In this document: in pieces, positions 42,276 through 43,382 of the stretch
How positions within the stretch are numbered: the stretch's first letter is position 1
Layout of the letters: every line of letters begins with the position of its first letter
Source: Caulobacteraceae bacterium
GTDB taxonomy: Bacteria; Pseudomonadota; Alphaproteobacteria; Caulobacterales; Caulobacteraceae
Direction of reading: 5' to 3'
NCBI GenBank assembly: GCA_947475465.1
Contig: CANJLK010000029.1
Location: forward strand, 1 to 43,382
DNA length: 43,382 nucleotides
Made by a program: the position numbers and the translations under genes
Notes under the pieces: generated by a model
What the model saw: the letters and a program-made list of their open reading frames with translations, nothing else
Database searches by the model: none
Told to the model about the DNA's origin: nothing

Positions 42276-43382
42276 TCAGTAAACCCGCGCCTTCGGCGGG
42301 ATCGGAGCGATGTCGTTGGAAAGCGGCTTGTCGTGCACCGGGCGATAATCGATTCGCACCTTGCCGGTGGCGTCGTCGAACCAGGCCAGGGTGTGCTTCA
42401 TCCAGTTGACGTCGTCACGGTCGCTGAAGTCCTCCCGGGCGTGGGCGCCGCGGCTCTCGGAGCGATTGACCGCGCCAGAGACGGTGGTCACCGCCTGACC
42501 GAACAGGTTGTCGAACTCCAGGGTCTCAACCAGATCGGTGTTCCAGATCAGACCGCGGTCGCTGACCTTGATGTCGCTGCGCTGGGCCTGGACGTCGGCC
42601 AGCCGCTTCTCGCCGTTGACGAGGGTCTCGCCGGTGCGGAACACCGCCGCATCGTCCTGCATCGCCATCTGCATGGCCAGGCGCAACTGTGCGGTGGGGG
42701 TTCCGCCGTCGGCGTGGCGCAGGCGGTCGAAGCGGGCCAGGTGGCCTTCGGTATTGGCGGCGGTCAGTTCCGCCTGCTTGGCGCCGGCCTTCAAGGTGTC
42801 GGCGCAGCGCAGGGCGGCCGAGCGGCCGAACACCACCAGATCGATCAGCGAGTTGGAGCCCAGGCGGTTGGCGCCATGCACCGAAACGCAGGCCGCTTCG
42901 CCCACGCTCATCAGACCAGGGACAACCTTGTCCGGATCGTCGCCCAGGCGAGTGACCACCTCGGAGAAGAAGTTCGTGGGGATGCCCCCCATATTGTAGT
43001 GCACCGTCGGCAACACCGGGATCGGCTGGCGGGTCACGTCGACGCCGGCGAAGATCTGGGCGCTTTCGGAGATGCCGGGCAGGCGTTCGGCCAGAATCTT
43101 GGGATCCAGGTGGTCGAGATGCAGGTGGATGTGGTCCTTCTTCGGCCCCACCCCGCGCCCCTCGCGGATCTCGATGGTCATGGCCCGGCTAACCATGTCG
43201 CGGGGCGCCAGATCCTTAACGGTGGGCGCATAGCGCTCCATGAACCGCTCGCCCTCGGAGTTGGTGAGGTAGCCGCCTTCGCCGCGGGCGCCTTCGGTGA
43301 TCAGGCAGCCGGAACCATAGATGCCGGTGGGGTGGAACTGCACGAACTCCATGTCCTGCAGGGGCAGGCCGGCGCGCAGCAC
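42276..43382 (-). CDS. sdhA: Succinate dehydrogenase flavoprotein subunit, C-terminal part (cut by window edge)
   Basis: Catalytic subunit of complex II that oxidises succinate with covalently bound FAD. The 368 residues present cover the rear two thirds of the usual 595 or so: [20 protein letters not shown], the active-site region [18 protein letters not shown], the FAD segment [20 protein letters not shown] and the end [17 protein letters not shown]. The N-terminal flavin-linking histidine lies outside. It is the upstream partner of the overlapping run leading to sdhB. Confidence 0.96.
   Translation of the reverse strand: MLRAGLPLQDMEFVQFHPTGIYGSGCLITEGARGEGGYLTNSEGERFMERYAPTVKDLAPRDMVSRAMTIEIREGRGVGPKKDHIHLHLDHLDPKILAERLPGISESAQIFAGVDVTRQPIPVLPTVHYNMGGIPTNFFSEVVTRLGDDPDKVVPGLMSVGEAACVSVHGANRLGSNSLIDLVVFGRSAALRCADTLKAGAKQAELTAANTEGHLARFDRLRHADGGTPTAQLRLAMQMAMQDDAAVFRTGETLVNGEKRLADVQAQRSDIKVSDRGLIWNTDLVETLEFDNLFGQAVTTVSGAVNRSESRGAHAREDFSDRDDVNWMKHTLAWFDDATGKVRIDYRPVHDKPLSNDIAPIPPKARVY

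Overview
The window is chromosomal DNA of a high-GC alphaproteobacterium, almost certainly of the family Caulobacteraceae (Caulobacter/Phenylobacterium type). Three things point there. A DivL-type sensor kinase has tyrosine at the phospho-acceptor position. The gene orders aroA-cmk-rpsA-ihfB, trpF-trpB-trpA-accD-folC and rpoN..hpf-ptsN..DUF1150-hsp20 are alphaproteobacterial. TIGR02300 and DUF1150 family genes are present. The genus cannot be fixed from sequence alone. Both window edges cut genes: acnA on the left and sdhA on the right.

Layout. 1-3.2 kb: the acnA 5' part (minus strand), divergent from the haem-export operon ccmABCD. 3.2-6.7 kb: a damaged small gene, a small hypothetical, a MarR regulator with a lysine-rich tail, ftsY-ispZ and a TRIC-type channel. 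6.9-13.3 kb: a Tat-type M3 oligopeptidase, then rpoN, exoD, hpf and ptsN (sigma-54 and nitrogen PTS block), with DUF1150 and hsp20 on the other strand. 13.4-19.2 kb: stress and envelope genes (lipoprotein, universal stress protein behind a perfect FNR/FixK box, beta-propeller, COG4705 membrane protein, outer-membrane protein, MBL-rhodanese fusion). 19.2-23.4 kb: the most accessory-looking part, with a protein built of three terminase-small-subunit-like units, a second perfect FNR/FixK box, a PEP-CTERM protein, a hydroxylaminobenzene mutase/styrene oxide isomerase-like membrane protein, greA, a GNAT enzyme and decayed intergenic repeats.

23.5-34.2 kb is a core block: tRNA-Ala(GGC), the TIGR02300 gene, then aroA, cmk, rpsA, ihfB, mscL, trpF, trpB, trpA, accD and folC all on the plus strand. 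34.2-37.7 kb holds a zincin and a hypothetical gene divergent from divL. 37.7-43.4 kb is a minus-strand operon-like run in which sdhA, a methyltransferase, creD and sdhB overlap or nearly abut. It is followed by an FAD ferredoxin reductase and a [2Fe-2S] ferredoxin.

The genes mostly serve central processes: TCA cycle, cytochrome c maturation, translation, tryptophan/aromatic/fatty-acid/folate synthesis and cell-cycle signalling. No CRISPR array, insertion sequence or defence cassette was seen, and no novel multi-gene system can be claimed with confidence. The best leads are the sdhA-MTase-creD-sdhB arrangement, the three-unit terminase-like protein, the two FNR/FixK boxes, and a family of about 125-bp REP-like palindromes (two intact copies plus decayed halves, one of which forms the end of a coding region).
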